Shown here: positions 43,935-55,000 of the stretch, piece after piece
How positions within the stretch are numbered: the first letter of the stretch is position 1
Layout of the letters: the number at the start of each line of letters is the position of its first letter
Origin: Arctopsyche grandis
Lineage: Eukaryota > Arthropoda > Insecta > Trichoptera > Hydropsychidae
Length of the DNA stretch: 64,000 nt
Direction: 5' to 3'
Assembly: GCF_051622035.1 (NCBI RefSeq)
Contig: NC_135361.1
Coordinates: 29,195,205 to 29,259,204, forward strand
Made by a program: the position numbers and the translations under genes
The notes under the pieces: generated by a model
Database searches by the model: none
Told to the model about the DNA's origin: nothing
Seen by the model: only the letters and a program-made list of their open reading frames with translations

Positions 43935-44008
43935 TCGTCTGCGGACTTTTGGCCGAATGGACATTTCGCCGACGGACTTTAGGCCGATGGACACTTGGCC
44001 GATTGAAT
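43935..44008. repeat. Iterated GGCCGATGGACATTTCGCCG words
   Basis: GGACTTTTGGCCGAATGGAC, ATTTCGCCGACGGACTTTAG and GCCGATGGACACTTGGCCG follow one another and end in a poly-T run that abuts a SINE tail. Confidence 0.65.
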
Positions 44009-44029
44009 TTTTTTTTTTTTTTTGTACAT

Positions 44030-44502
44030 ACATACATGCCAGGAAGGCCTAACAGGTAAACCCCAAAGCGCCTTCCTGGCCAGTTGTAAACATTGATATA
44101 CAATTTGTAGGATAATTTTAACAAAGCATCATAGAGACATCTATGGATAAATTTTTTGATGAACTTACATTGTCGGAGCATTTTTTTTTATGTAAATCGT
44201 CAAATTTCGAGATACTGAAAAACAAGCTCGAAATTTTTGAACAAATTTTTAGTATTTTTATACGAATCAGCAAAATTCGATAAGCTGAAAACTTGAAAAT
44301 TGCAAGAAATGGGTAAAGGTTGCCAATTTGTTGAAACCGTTTCAATTATAATAAATTAGAAGATAAATTGGCAAACTCTGATAGGAAACGATCGACCTGG
44401 AGTCACAAACCAAGGTCTAGCCAGCAGCAAACAATGGGACTCAAACCCGTGACCACTATGTTTGAAAGCATATATTCTAACCACTAGTCCACGCTGCTGG
44501 TT
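44030..44502 (-). repeat. SINE, type-B head, full length
   Basis: The tail CCAGGAAGGCCTAACAGGTA is at the left and the type-B head (CCACTAGTCCACGCTGCTGG) at the right. Confidence 0.78.
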
Positions 44503-45639
44503 AGCATATATAATTTCTGCTTTGAAAGTTCTACAAGTAGGCTTATCCAATAAGCACTTTGTCTATCGGCCCGAATCTAATCAATGTCAGGTCTTAACCT
44601 ACGATATATCATTAAGTGATCTTCGCGACGACATCGAATCAGTAGAAAAGAATAAATAAAAAAAATCAAAACTGTATTACATAATGTGTACATGTTAATA
44701 TTGAAATTCTTGACTTTTAAAATATTCACCTCAACAGGTCTTCTAAACGAAGTTGCTACGTAGGTATTCAAATTTGAATTTACCTCGTTTATATCGAACA
44801 AGTTATAATATTCAAAATGGCGTCCTTGTATAATGCATTTGATCCGATTGGCGGCGCTTTAATACCCACTCCGTTGACTTTCCGCCAGTGTCACTTATCG
44901 ATGCGAGTGTTGCCAACTTCACGAATCTGAAATCGATCGAATCGCGGCAGGTTTTGAATTTTATTCGGGGTTTCGTTAAGTGGCGGGTTCAGGTGGGATG
45001 CCCGCGACCCGCACAAACCCTCCCACGCCCGAAGATTTATTATTCGTGCCGATCCGGGAAGAGGTGGTTTTTCGAGGGCGGGGGGAATGTGCCCCACCAT
45101 GTACATTATTGTGTCGCAACCCCTCGGGTGCGACCCGACCATATTTTTATTTGGACCCATCCTAAAGCACTTCAGCGCGCCCACTCGCGCGTTATTATCT
45201 TACCAAATCAAACGGTCTTATATTATTCATAAGGTCTTCGAGATTGAGGGTGGAACGAGTCCAAGTTAAGGCCATTAATCGATAATGCAATATATCCACG
45301 ACTCGGTTCCAAAATATCCAATGTCTACCTATACCCATATCTATGGACATATACATACATACATAAGTACTGAAAAATAGGGGAATAGCATACATATATA
45401 ATGAACATTAACGCTTTATAGGATTCCTATTTCGAATAATCTAGTTACTTATCTTTGACTATTGTTTTTCCCGCTGATATATCAACGGATGGTTTGAGAA
45501 AGAAATAATAATAGAACAGTTAATTGTCGGTTAAATAATTGATTAAATACCGATCGCCCATATTATGTTTATAATTTTGAAATTATCAATATACATATAT
45601 GGATAAAATGGTACCCCGACTTTTCCCCGCAATCAATAA
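44503..45639. other. Intergenic DNA with GC-rich island at 44850-45260
   Basis: The island (GGGATGCCCGCGACCCGCAC, GAGGGCGGGGGGAATGTGCC) is open in several frames on both strands at once, which points to composition rather than a gene. Unique in the window. Confidence 0.4.
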
Positions 45640-46270
45640 GCGCCCCGACATAACCGCGCCGACATAACCGCGCCGACATTACCGCGCCGGAACAAAACCG
45701 TGAGAGCCAAAACCACGACAAACATAACCGCGTGGGGAAACCGCGCCAACAAAACCGCGCCAGCAAAAACCGCTCGGCGACAAAACCGCGCCAGAATGCG
45801 CATCCAGATGCAAGTTGGGCTCGCGCGCGCTATCTCGGTATGGAATAGTATCTGTTTCCATTTGTCTTTCTTTGATGTCGTATGGGTGGGACTGGATGCG
45901 GAATCAAACTCTTACCGAAAATTTCAAATAATGCTATTTCAATTTAGCGTGTTAATTGAAATAAATATAAAGTTTATGTACTAGCATTATTTGAACCGTT
46001 TGGCAAGGACGAGTTCGATTCTGTATCCAGTCTCACCCATTAGACATCAAAAAAAGCCAAATGGAAACAGATGATGCTCCCTACTGAGATAGCACGCGAG
46101 TGCAACTTGCATCTGGCACCGGATTCTGGCGCGGTATTGTCGCCGAGTGGTTTTTACTGGCGTGGTTTTGTCTCTCACAGTTTTGTCTCGGCATGGTAAT
46201 GTCGGCGCGGTTATGTCGGGGCGCTTATTGACCGAGCGGTTTTGACTGGACACCGTATAAAATATTTGAA
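45640..46270. repeat. Fold-back of iterated AACCGCGCCGACAT words
   Basis: The left arm (45640-45795) repeats ACCGCGCC(G/A)ACATAA-like units. The following GATGCAAGTTGGGCTCGCGC and TCTGTTTCCATTTG are mirrored at 46065-46120, and the right arm (46125-46250) holds mirror units such as GGCGCGGTTATGTCGGGGCG. A further decayed arm is at 46400-46545. Confidence 0.75.
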
Positions 46271-46545
46271 TTCGATCAGATATATAAAATGATACCCCAA
46301 CTTGAGCGCGAGAAACAAAAGCGCCCCAACATAACTTAAATAATTAAATATTGATTTCAAAGTCGAAATTTAATTGATATTTTTTTTAATTTTTTCATAT
46401 TCTGGCGCGATTTTGTCACCGTGCGCTTTTTGCTTTGATGGTTTTGTTAGCGCGCGGCTTTGCCGCTTCGTGGTTTTGACGCCTCGCGGCTATGTCGGGG
46501 CACTTTTGTACCGAGCGCTTTTGAGTGGACACCATATAAAATAGA

Positions 46546-47397
46546 CGATGAGAAAACACACAAAATTGTGGCACGGGACGCACTCTTGGATTCCAGCTGT
46601 GATTGGCGTATTGGTGTGATTCACTGTAAAATCTATTTATATCAATACAAGAATTAAATATCACCGAAAATATTCCAGAGGGTGAGGTTTGTGAAGTAAC
46701 GCGACGATACAGATTTGACCTAGCAGCGTTTATTTTTACATGTGCAAAACACGTGCCGCGCACCTATCTGGGTTTTCGTCCTAAAGCGCGTTCGTGAACG
46801 TACTTGCAAACGTGAACATGTCTGTGTTCGCGAACGCGAACCCAAACGTAAAACTTTTTTTAAAAGTTAAACTCTTAACCTGTTTATGTTGGTGAATGAT
46901 ATTGGTAACACTTTATTATCTTATCTGAAAAGGATAACTTACACCGCACATTTCCTTGGGGAATCTCATCGTGAGCGCACGTCCTGATTCAATCTTCATC
47001 TCTTTCTGAGCAGATACCAACACCGGAAGTCAATTAAGAATCTGCTAATTCAACCGAAACTTATCCAGCGAGGTAAATTCACAAGTATTATTAATTCCAT
47101 ACTCATACTTACATATATTGCACTTAAATAAAATACAAAAAAAAATCCCCTAAAAATTAAACCCCAATTCCATCATATAAAATAATACAACAGTTATTAT
47201 TATCCATTTTTAAAAATTGCTCATTTTTTTAGTTTAATATTACAAGAGTAATGTATAAAAAATTAATTCATTTCAACATTCGATACGTGTATCTGGCATT
47301 TTTATCTTAAGTATACATTCAACCTATTCTCAAATATGGGGTTCGACTCAATTTTGATAAGATAACGTCTAACGACTATAATATACATATTTACCAT
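46546..47397. other. Intergenic DNA, no gene seen
   Basis: 46790-46860 repeats CGTGAACGT/GCGAACGCGAAC-like words, another short iterated patch. Otherwise AT-rich. Confidence 0.45.
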
Positions 47398-47553
47398 TGG
47401 CGTGCCGTGAAATTCTCCCTGTTTTTGTCGCACAGCCTTACTTACATATGCGCGAGCAGAATATAGGGGGAACAGGTGACGTCTTACCGAGTCCTGCTCG
47501 CGCACACATAAGTAAGGTTGTGTGACAAAAACAGAGAAATTCACCGCACGCCA
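47398..47553. mobile_element. Short hairpin MITE
   Basis: TGGCGTGCCGTGAAATTCTC and about 50 following bases are mirrored on the right, ending GCACGCCA. The arms are about 70 bp with a short loop containing GGTGACGTC. Confidence 0.7.
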
Positions 47554-48527
47554 TTGATATTTACAGCATCATTTCTAAAATTCCACACTCCTTTATCAAT
47601 CTATGTACATTTGTACCTACATATATAATACATAAATTGGATTGTAAAGATACATATTTTAAGAATAAGATCATTGCTTTTATTTTTAATAATAATATAC
47701 ATAATATAATATATTTTTAAAATTTACAGATATTGGCACTAAAAAGAAGAATTTCAAGTTGTGATTGACCCACCCTTAAATTTTTGAGAAATTCTCAAAG
47801 TTGAACTTATCTAATAAAACCAAATGTATCTTTGAATATCAAATTGTATATGCAATAAAATTACTTATAGAAAAATGGGTAAACTGATACAAAATTGGAT
47901 AATCTATGTATTAGTGTATAATTTACTTTTAAGCTATTTTGATGCATTAAAGTAATTCATAGAAAACACCACAAGTATACATACATATATTAATAATAAA
48001 ATGTGCTAAATAATAACTTAAATTTTGGGATGCTGATCCTAATGTAATTGAAATTAATTCAGGAATTAGAGATATTTTTATAAATTGAATAGAAATAAAG
48101 CATTAATAAAAAAATTCAAAACCTTTTTTTACAATATTCCTACTACCTAAATAAACTATCAAACCCACTTAATACATATTGTCATTACTGCATATTCGCA
48201 TACATATTTTTACTATCTGGAAAGAATATGGTTATGATACATTTTTCAACGTTTAAAATTACTGTTCAAAATACCATTCAATTGTGATTCATATGAAAAT
48301 GTCATACTATAAACATGAAGATCCGTTGAATCAACAAAAAATCAATAAGCATGATTGTTTCATGTGTTTAAATTCCAAATATGTTTACAATTTTCACATA
48401 CACTTCTTCTCCAACTCTCCATGTATTATGAAAACAGTCATTGAATCCACACAATTTGCAAAAATTAACACTAAAGTGTCAAATTAAGACTATAATAATG
48501 AAACAAGTATGATATTATATATTTTAT
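47554..48527. other. AT-rich intergenic DNA, no gene seen
   Basis: A 67-codon frame at 48284-48487 has no recognisable feature and ordinary AT-rich composition, so I do not call it. Confidence 0.5.
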
Positions 48528-48945
48528 ATTTTATCAAGATGCCCTAATAGTTAAACCCAATGAGTTTTTGCTGGTCAATTACAAACATACATAAATTAAA
48601 AATTATATTTATACAGTATCATAAAGACATCTATGGACAGATTCGATAATACTAATATTTCGAGGAATACATGCAATTTCACAGAGTGGGTAGCATATTT
48701 TCATATCATAGTTAACAAATTCAAGATGCTATAAGAATAAGCTTGAATTTGCGAAAGACAGGATAGGTTACCAATTTTGGTGGAACCGTTTCAATAATGA
48801 AATCAGATAAATTGACAAACTCTGATAGGAAACGATCAACTTGGAGTCACATACATATCAAGATCTGGCCAGCAACACCAGGCCAGGGAATTAACCCATG
48901 ACCCCTCAGTTGAAAGCATTACACGCTGAGCTATTTTGAGCATAT
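48528..48945 (-). repeat. SINE, strongly decayed
   Basis: The body words GGAACCGTTTCAATAATGAA and CTCTGATAGGAAACGATCAA are clear, and the tail is eroded (CAAGATGCCCTAATAGTTAA). Confidence 0.65.
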
Positions 48946-49203
48946 GTACATATGTACCTATAGATACACAACAATATTATTACATATGGTTTTACTAAAC
49001 GTACTAAATCAGTTTTATTATATGTACATATACTAGTGGTTTTACCCCGCTTTGCTCGGTATTTATAATATAAACCACTTATACATGGCTAATCTTATAG
49101 TAAACATTAATTCGTTTTTTTATTAAAATTATTTCAATCGAAAAAAAAATAATATTCAACGACAGCCAATGGTTTGAAACGATTTTTTTTATATATATAC
49201 ATA

Positions 49204-49440
49204 TATAAGGAAATTGGAACTGAAATTGGAACTGGGAATCGGAAGTGAAATCGGAATTGGAACTGAAACAGGAATCCGGATGCGTAACTGAAACAGGAAT
49301 CGGGATTCGGAACTGAAACAGAAATCGGGATCCACAACTGAAAAAGGAATTGCGATTCGGAACTGAAAAAATAATCAGGATCCGGAACCGAAAAACGAAT
49401 CGGGATTCGGATCTGAAAACGGAATCGATGTCGATATCGA
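49204..49440. repeat. Degenerate minisatellite of GGAACTGAAACAGGAATCGG units
   Basis: Units of about 14-30 bp built from GGAAT/C, ACTGAAA and CGGGATT repeat for about 235 bp. Left of it TACTAGTGGTTTTACCCCGC and TTTGCTCGGT (49029) is a known type of dispersed element start, so the array may be the interior of such an element. Confidence 0.75.
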
Positions 49441-49917
49441 TATCGTCGTCATAGTAAATTTGATTTGTTCGATAACGTCACAGATTTTACGAACCAAAAC
49501 TTACATACATAAAAATTCTCTTTCGAAATTATATATTAAATATTACATATGTATGTACGTATTAATATATAGATTTGTACAAAAATTGGTGTACTAGGGG
49601 AAATTCACATTTTCTTCCATCCCCAAATCATTTGATAGATTGAAGTACACGTTTTTATTGCAATTTTCAAAATCGCCAAAAATGGGGGGAACGTTGATGA
49701 AAATATTACCCGGATAGGAAAAGATGGGGGAGTCGAGTGATTCATAATGAACGATAGAGGCAATTTACACTTCAATTTACATCAGGTTCGTTTCACTTAA
49801 TTACACCTCGGAATTAAACCGTAAATTCTATTTAAAACATTTTATTATACAGTCAGTGCACACGAGTAATATAATTTTCAGGCAACCTAGGGTTAATTTT
49901 ATAAACGAAAGCCCGCC

Positions 49918-49924
49918 TATATAA
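49918..49924 (+). promoter_or_regulatory. TATA box of the secreted-protein gene
   Basis: TATATAA lies 70 bp before the chosen start codon, which leaves a leader of about 40 bases if transcription begins some 30 bases downstream. Confidence 0.5.
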
Positions 49925-49993
49925 TGAAACGCATCATGCATTTCACCAATCATGAATTTCAACTTTGCCCAGTCTTCATTTCATACTTCTAAA

Positions 49994-50054
49994 ATGTATT
50001 GGTCTTTTCTGAGAACCCTATTGCTCATTTCAATATTGGCTGTCAACACTTTAT
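49994..50054 (+). CDS. Secreted glycoprotein exon 1 (signal peptide)
   Basis: ATG at 49994 lies in an AAAA-ATG context. Twenty codons encode a hydrophobic signal sequence and the exon ends in phase 1 at a consensus GTAAGT donor. Confidence 0.72.
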
Positions 50055-51461
50055 GTAAGTTTAACTAAATCGTTTTTTTTTTACATACCTCTTTTATACT
50101 TCACTTACGATTACAATTCAGGAAAAAAATTGCCTCTTATCCGATCGTTTTCATACTTTTTCATCAATATAAGTAAATGTATCCCCCGCCATTACGATGG
50201 AGAAAAAATATAGTTTTAGACGCGTTTGAAATTTGAATTTCTGAAAAGTGCCTGTCGTTTATCCAGTTTTTAGTTTTAAACATAGATGGCGGTAGTAAAA
50301 TAAAATTATTGGTATTTTTATTCAAAATAATAATTTTACATACAAATTATAGAAGTATGTTTTTATTATATCAAAATTTCAAAAGAATTTGTCTTACATA
50401 AATTACATATACCGAAATTTATCTAAAAAAATTTCATTCAGTAAAATTATGCATTAATTTACAGATGCATTCACTGTTCAGCTGGAAGATGAAGATTCAA
50501 ATCACGATTGGTATTTTTTTTTATTTTTTATTTTTCAAAGTCTATAGTATGTAGTTAAACCGATGCGGTGCAAACGATCGACAAGCGCCAGACAGACTGA
50601 ACCACAGATTAACGACACGTGTGCCTTATGCGTGCGCACTGCTCGCACTTACACTAAGCGAAATCTACCCGAAGTCCCTGTATACGTTCTGTGCTTCTGA
50701 TACTTTAGTTCCGAATTTTGTCTTATTAAACTCGCCAGAAAGATCCAACTCAATTCTAATATTTACCATTTTAATAATTGCATCTGTGCACATCGAAAGG
50801 TTACTTACTCGTCATCTGATGTGCAATCTACCATTCGTGAAGTCGAGAATTGCGTTTAAAGCAGCCATCCAGTAAATCTGTGGTTCAGTCTTTCTGGCGC
50901 TTGTCGATCGTTTGCACCAAACCCAGTTAAACAAATAATAGAAATCTTGGAAAAATACTTATAAGTACTAATCGATTGTTCGTGGCTGATTTAAACTACT
51001 ATACACCATGGACATTATTGGTTTTTATTATACTAATCTAATTGTACATACATTATATTTCAAGCGAAAGTGAGGAAATAGCAACGACCGTATTTACAAA
51101 TGCTACTGACGAACACAAACATTTCAAACAATTGCTGAATATCTTTATGGATTCTGTATCTGAAGTGGAAAAACGTGAAACGTCGTCAGACGACAAGGAG
51201 GACAAATTTCCATCCTTGAAACTTTCGCATGGCAACATCACAATATTTGTCATTGAAAAGACAGCACTGCCCGATTTGGCAAACTTACCCCTGCTTTCAA
51301 TGGCTGAAATAGACATTCCCTATTTTAAATCACGTCTCTTTATATTTGATGAGACTGTATTCGGTCGACCAAACAATCATTCTGAATGTTCTATATATCA
51401 ATTGACTAAAATTATGCCATGTAATGTTTCCATGAATATGAAAGACAATGTATCAAATTAA
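49994..51461 (+). CDS. Unrecognised small secreted glycoprotein, three exons
   Basis: Exons 49994-50054, 50465-50510 and 51065-51461 join in frame to about 167 residues. Junction phases are 1 and 2; donors are GTAAGT and a weaker GTATTT; acceptors are TTTACAG and TTTCAAG. The N-terminus (MYWSFLRTLLLISILAVNTLYA) is a clear signal peptide. The mature part is acidic, with three cysteines (36, 144, 155), five N-glycosylation sequons (48, 93, 140, 156, 164) and one Lys-Arg pair (72-73). It has no membrane segment after the signal. A TATATAA box lies 70 bp upstream and AATAAA lies 137 bp past the stop. An in-frame ATG at 49952 exists but is close to the expected transcription start, so I prefer 49994, which also puts the signal peptide at the terminus. 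I recognise no family. Intron 1 carries one MITE and intron 2 another. It may be lineage-restricted. Confidence 0.72.
50083..50361. mobile_element. Compact MITE of the ACATACCTCTT family, in intron 1 of the secreted-protein gene
   Basis: It begins ACATACCTCTTTTATA and ends ATAGAAGTATGT, an imperfect inverted end pair. The interior shares long words with 2360-2640 and 3780-3870. It lies about 30 bp past the donor of exon 1. Confidence 0.65.
50465..50510 (+). CDS. Secreted glycoprotein exon 2 (short acidic exon)
   Basis: This 46-bp exon follows AATTTACAG and encodes AFTVQLEDEDSNHD. It ends in phase 2 before GTATTT. The frame agrees with both neighbours, which a chance exon would do only about one time in nine. 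Confidence 0.66.
50567..50918. mobile_element. 352-bp MITE with 44-bp inverted ends, in intron 2 of the secreted-protein gene
   Basis: The left end GGTGCAAACGATCGACAAGC and its mirror at 50875-50918 match over 44 bases with one difference. The inner sequence has no transposase. An exact target duplication is not evident, although GTTAAAC occurs just outside both ends. Confidence 0.75.
51065..51461 (+). CDS. Secreted glycoprotein exon 3 (mature chain)
   Basis: The exon starts after TATTTCAAG and encodes 131 full codons to TAA at 51459-51461. It holds all five sequons, the Lys-Arg pair and two of the three cysteines. Open length and codon quality stand out from the surrounding AT-rich non-coding DNA. 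Confidence 0.75.
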
Positions 51462-51597
51462 TAATATTTTTTTATTTATATTTTAATTAAACCTGCTTAT
51501 ATTATTAATTAGTTTAAGAATGATATTTTAAAGTTTAAAATTGCGTACGTATTAATTTATAATATTTTAAAATCAATTATTTTTGAATAGTAATCTT

Positions 51598-51603
51598 AAT
51601 AAA
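51598..51603 (+). terminator. Polyadenylation signal of the secreted-protein gene
   Basis: AATAAA lies 137 bp after the stop codon and is the first canonical signal on the plus strand past it. Confidence 0.55.
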
Positions 51604-52290
51604 TAATTTCGAAAGAGACTTTGTATGTTTGTACCTGTATGTAATGTTGGTTGGTAACATCGAAAACAAATCAAAGTTTCAATGACGATGATTTGATATA
51701 TTTTTTACTAATTACTAACCTCTTCTTAGTTCAGAATTGATTTTGCCGTAATTAAAATATAAAAACTAATAACGAAACAAAATTTTGAACTGAGTACCGT
51801 GCGAAAAACTCAAATTAAGTATTAAGATTAAGGAAATCGGAAATAAATATAAAATCATGCAATTAACATACATACATATATGTATAGCATAATGATATAA
51901 TAAAAACAACATAACTTACAAATCAAAGCACTATAGATCAACAGGTAAATGCTAATTAACAATGGAAAAATAACATGCAACACAACTTATAAATAATCCT
52001 CTTCAGGGCCGCTCTACGGGGCTATTTGAGGGTGCAGAACACCCGGGCGCCAAAGCCCTAAAGTGCGCCAAGCTCCACGAAAATTGTATATGTTCATATC
52101 ATATGTCCATAATCATTTGATATGAACATAAGTCACAGAACCTGCTATGTTTGGCTTTCAATGATTCCAAAAGTGTATCATAAGTTGCCAGATGTTTAAT
52201 AAAAGACAGAAAATTTCCAGGATTGTTAGAAGATACCAAACTTTCTTGATATCCTCATAATGCCAAATTACATTTAACCAATGTTAATAT
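51604..52290. other. Intergenic DNA between the secreted-protein gene and the solo LTR
   Basis: 52010-52080 (GGGCCGCTCTACGGGGCTAT, ACACCCGGGCGCCAAAGCCC) looks like a transposon end but is not repeated in the window. Rest is AT-rich. Confidence 0.4.
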
Positions 52291-52295
52291 GATAT

Positions 52296-52690
52296 TTTTG
52301 CGTAGGGGTGGGTGGAGGATTCTAGTAAAAGGCCAACAGTCGTATCACAGCATTTATTGATGATTAAGGAGATACACGCACTGTCAGTGCTCAGTCCAGA
52401 ATGACATGATATCGCCTACGTACCGCCTTATAAGGGATAGATCTCTCAGGACGTCTTATCTGTTTAAATACTGTATAGTCACGTATTCGGATATGTATTC
52501 CCACGGTATGAGAAGTGCAATCATTGTTTAGCTTATCTCCACTTAGCCTGTCGCTAATCCTTGAAACCACTTATACCAGTCGCACGGTATGCACTTAGTT
52601 AATCCGTTAACAGATATCCGTTACAGATAACCCTTGAACGGTCACACAGTCTCTGGGATTCTATTCGCTTAATCCGCGGCGTACGTAACA
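52296..52690 (-). mobile_element. Solo LTR, copy 2 of the same family
   Basis: This is the reverse complement of the 16.35-kb LTR, about 395 bp, again flanked by ATAT (52292-52295, 52691-52694). It is about 35 bp longer, with the extra sequence near its 5' end. One end base differs (TT for TG). Confidence 0.8.
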
Positions 52691-52887
52691 ATATTGATAT
52701 CACGATGAATGACTTGACGCCAATAATTTAGCCACGTTCTATGTATCTAAATCCCAAATTAGTTGGTCCACTTAAAATATTTTACTAGAGGCTTTGTTAT
52801 TCAAGTAGGTACTAGGTAGGTAGGTAAAATAAAACGAGGTGCAAATAGGTTGAAAATAAGAAATTTTTAAAAAAATTAGTCTCAGCA

Positions 52888-52907
52888 CCCCCCCCCCCCC
52901 CCCCCCC
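52888..52907. repeat. Poly-C run of 20
   Basis: Twenty consecutive cytosines lie right of the second solo LTR. Homopolymer length is prone to assembly error. Confidence 0.9.
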
Positions 52908-52937
52908 TCCTATACCAATGAGCCCTGAGTCCTGATT

Positions 52938-53400
52938 AACCCTCCATCACCGAAGTGGGTTATGCAAGTGCCCCGATTTTTACGTTTTTCGTAATAACTA
53001 TGTGGTTTCAAAGCTTTACACCCTATATTTCTTGTATTCCTAGAATGAACTACAAGTAATTTATTTTAATAGATTTTGTATTATTTAGAAAAGGGGAACA
53101 TCTTAAAAAATACATTTATACATTTCTACGTTCCAAAGTATGATTTAAAGACGGTAGCGATAAGTCATGTTTTTGACTCGCTTGCATATTCTTGTTGACC
53201 GATGAATCAATTCGAGAGAGAGACAGCAAAATTTTCGTAGGCTATTGTTTTCGTCGCATTTGGCGCGTGGCTATTGAGTCGCCTGTTGGCCTTATCTATG
53301 TACCTTATGCATGTTGATGCTTGTCGTTATTTTTTAATACAAAAACAGTCAAAAACATGCTATAGGACTAAAACTTCTTAATGTTGATGTATAAAATGAT
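52938..53400 (-). repeat. Dispersed repeat X, copy 2
   Basis: It starts TTAACCCTCCATCACCGAAG and mirrors 14668-15115 over about 450 bp with scattered differences. Confidence 0.6.
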
Positions 53401-53407
53401 TAAAGGT

Positions 53408-54060
53408 CTGTTCATACTTAACAGCACTGCACGGCTTCAGCAATGCACGAATCCGATTCAAATATGTCATTTTATTACATTTCTATTCATATCTACCTAC
53501 ACGTCGCGGTCACGTCACGTTCACAGCACTTTGGCCAAGTGCAAGGCAAAATCGGCTTACTTATACATTACAGGCCATGACGATACGGCGAAATATTGTC
53601 GTATTGTCGAGTACTTACAATATGAATGCATACACGTGCATTCGTAGCTACGCGTCAGAATACAAGTCAGCAAAAATGTTTCGGCGTTTATCGAACGAAA
53701 AATTATGTATAATCGCGTTGTTGTTGGAAGAAGAAGCTCAAGAAGGCAATAAAAAAGCACGGAGGCGTTTTGATGTGCATCCCATGTTAAAAAATAGAAA
53801 AACCGAAGGAGAGTTTTGGACACTGTATAAGGAGCTTGTGGATGATGGACAAATTTTTTTTAAATATTTCCGTAAAAAATTTAAATATTTGCGCCAAAAC
53901 CATTTCGAAAGATTGAACAGCTGTCAACTGTCACTATCGATAATTGGTCCAAAACAGCAAAGCGGCAGACTCATGGCACGTAATTTCACGTGTATATTTC
54001 CACGTTGGCCAAAAAAACGGATACGATACGTTGACGGATGTTGCTGTAAGGTATGAACAG
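53408..54060 (+). mobile_element. PIF/Harbinger-like element with a transposase N-terminal fragment
   Basis: The ends CTGTTCATACTTAACAGCA and its near mirror (ending GTATGAACAG) form imperfect inverted repeats. Within, from 53676, the plus strand encodes LSNEKLCIIALLLEEE, then RRRFDVHPMLKNRKTEGEF and TLYKELVDDGQIFFKYFRK. That resembles the N-terminal segment before the DDE domain of Harbinger/HARBI1-type transposases. The DDE domain is missing. I could not see a clear 3-bp target duplication. Confidence 0.65.
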
Positions 54061-54469
54061 GAAATGTCGGGTACTCCCTATGCCCCCCCCCCCAAATTAC
54101 GTCCCTGAAAACAATGCATAATATTTTCAATTAATCGAAAATCTGGATTTTGGGGAGGGGGCCCCTATCGTATATTTCTTTATACATGGATGTGCCTACA
54201 TAGATTAGGAATAGATTTTATATTCGGAAACTGTTTGAATTGTTGAACTGTTAAAATTGTGTATTTAAATCTTACTATATCGTCGAAGTATAATCAAATG
54301 TTATTTTGAAAGTATGAAGTTAATTTAAATCGAAGGTTGATGATGAATCGTTCTATCAAAATTGTTTTAAGCAATTCAGTTTATATTATTCACGGAAATT
54401 TGTTTATTCCCATTTTTATTTCAGTAGGTAGTTGTTACATAGGTATTGGTATATACATAATCTTGAGGT

Positions 54470-54775
54470 TGGAAATGGGCCCAGCAAAAGGGCCCACGCA
54501 AATATTGAAACTTACATTTCGAGCCTAATAAAAAAAGTTAACCGATCCTTGGTCTGTTAAAGCCGGTATTAGTTGTTTTTGTATATCGTAAGAAATTTGT
54601 TTTGTTGAAATACCCAAACTTTAGGTCCCAAAGTGCAATATCCTATAAATTTTTACACACGTGAAATAGTTAAAAAGTTATTTAATTTTACTGAGGGCCC
54701 ATATTTTCCAACAGATAGTGGGGCCCACATGCCATCGGGCATGTTCGCTTGTATGGCCAGTCCGCCACTGTATGT
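54470..54775 (-). repeat. Transposon relic ending CAGTGGCGGACTGGCC
   Basis: On the minus strand the right side starts CAGTGGCGGACTGGCCATAC, a common terminal word of hAT-like repeats in animals. GGGCCCA words occur near both sides (54477, 54694). No coding sequence. Confidence 0.4.
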
Positions 54776-55000
54776 ATATATTGAACCTATTTGTATTGAG
54801 AAAAGCTATATTTTGATTAATTAAATACTAGGGTCTTACTCAACTCCGGTTCGGGACACTCGTTCGATCTCGACGCTACGTCCTTCAAAGGTTAAATCAA
54901 AATTTTAATTAAATTTTTTTCGTATGAGAACATTTTTTTTTTTTAATATGGCAACTGCAATGACAGCTGCGTGATATAACCTGTCGCTGTCAGTGTAGAT
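54776..55000 (+). promoter_or_regulatory. OXA1L upstream region
   Basis: The 225 bp before the start codon contain no TATA box. A GC-richer patch (CCGGTTCGGGACACTCGTTC) lies 130-155 bp upstream. The leader is bounded left by a transposon relic, so the promoter is probably short and TATA-less. Confidence 0.35.

Noticed and set aside
44888..45232. Several 60-114-codon frames on both strands
   Set aside because: Simultaneous openness in many frames follows from GC-rich composition. No start context, splice sites or family resemblance support a gene.
49134..49337. Frame encoding repeated Phe-Gln/Pro-Ile-Ser-Val
   Set aside because: It is the translation of the degenerate minisatellite at 49204-49440.
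50621..50875. 84-codon frame between exons 2 and 3 of the secreted-protein gene
   Set aside because: It lies entirely inside the MITE bounded by 44-bp inverted ends.
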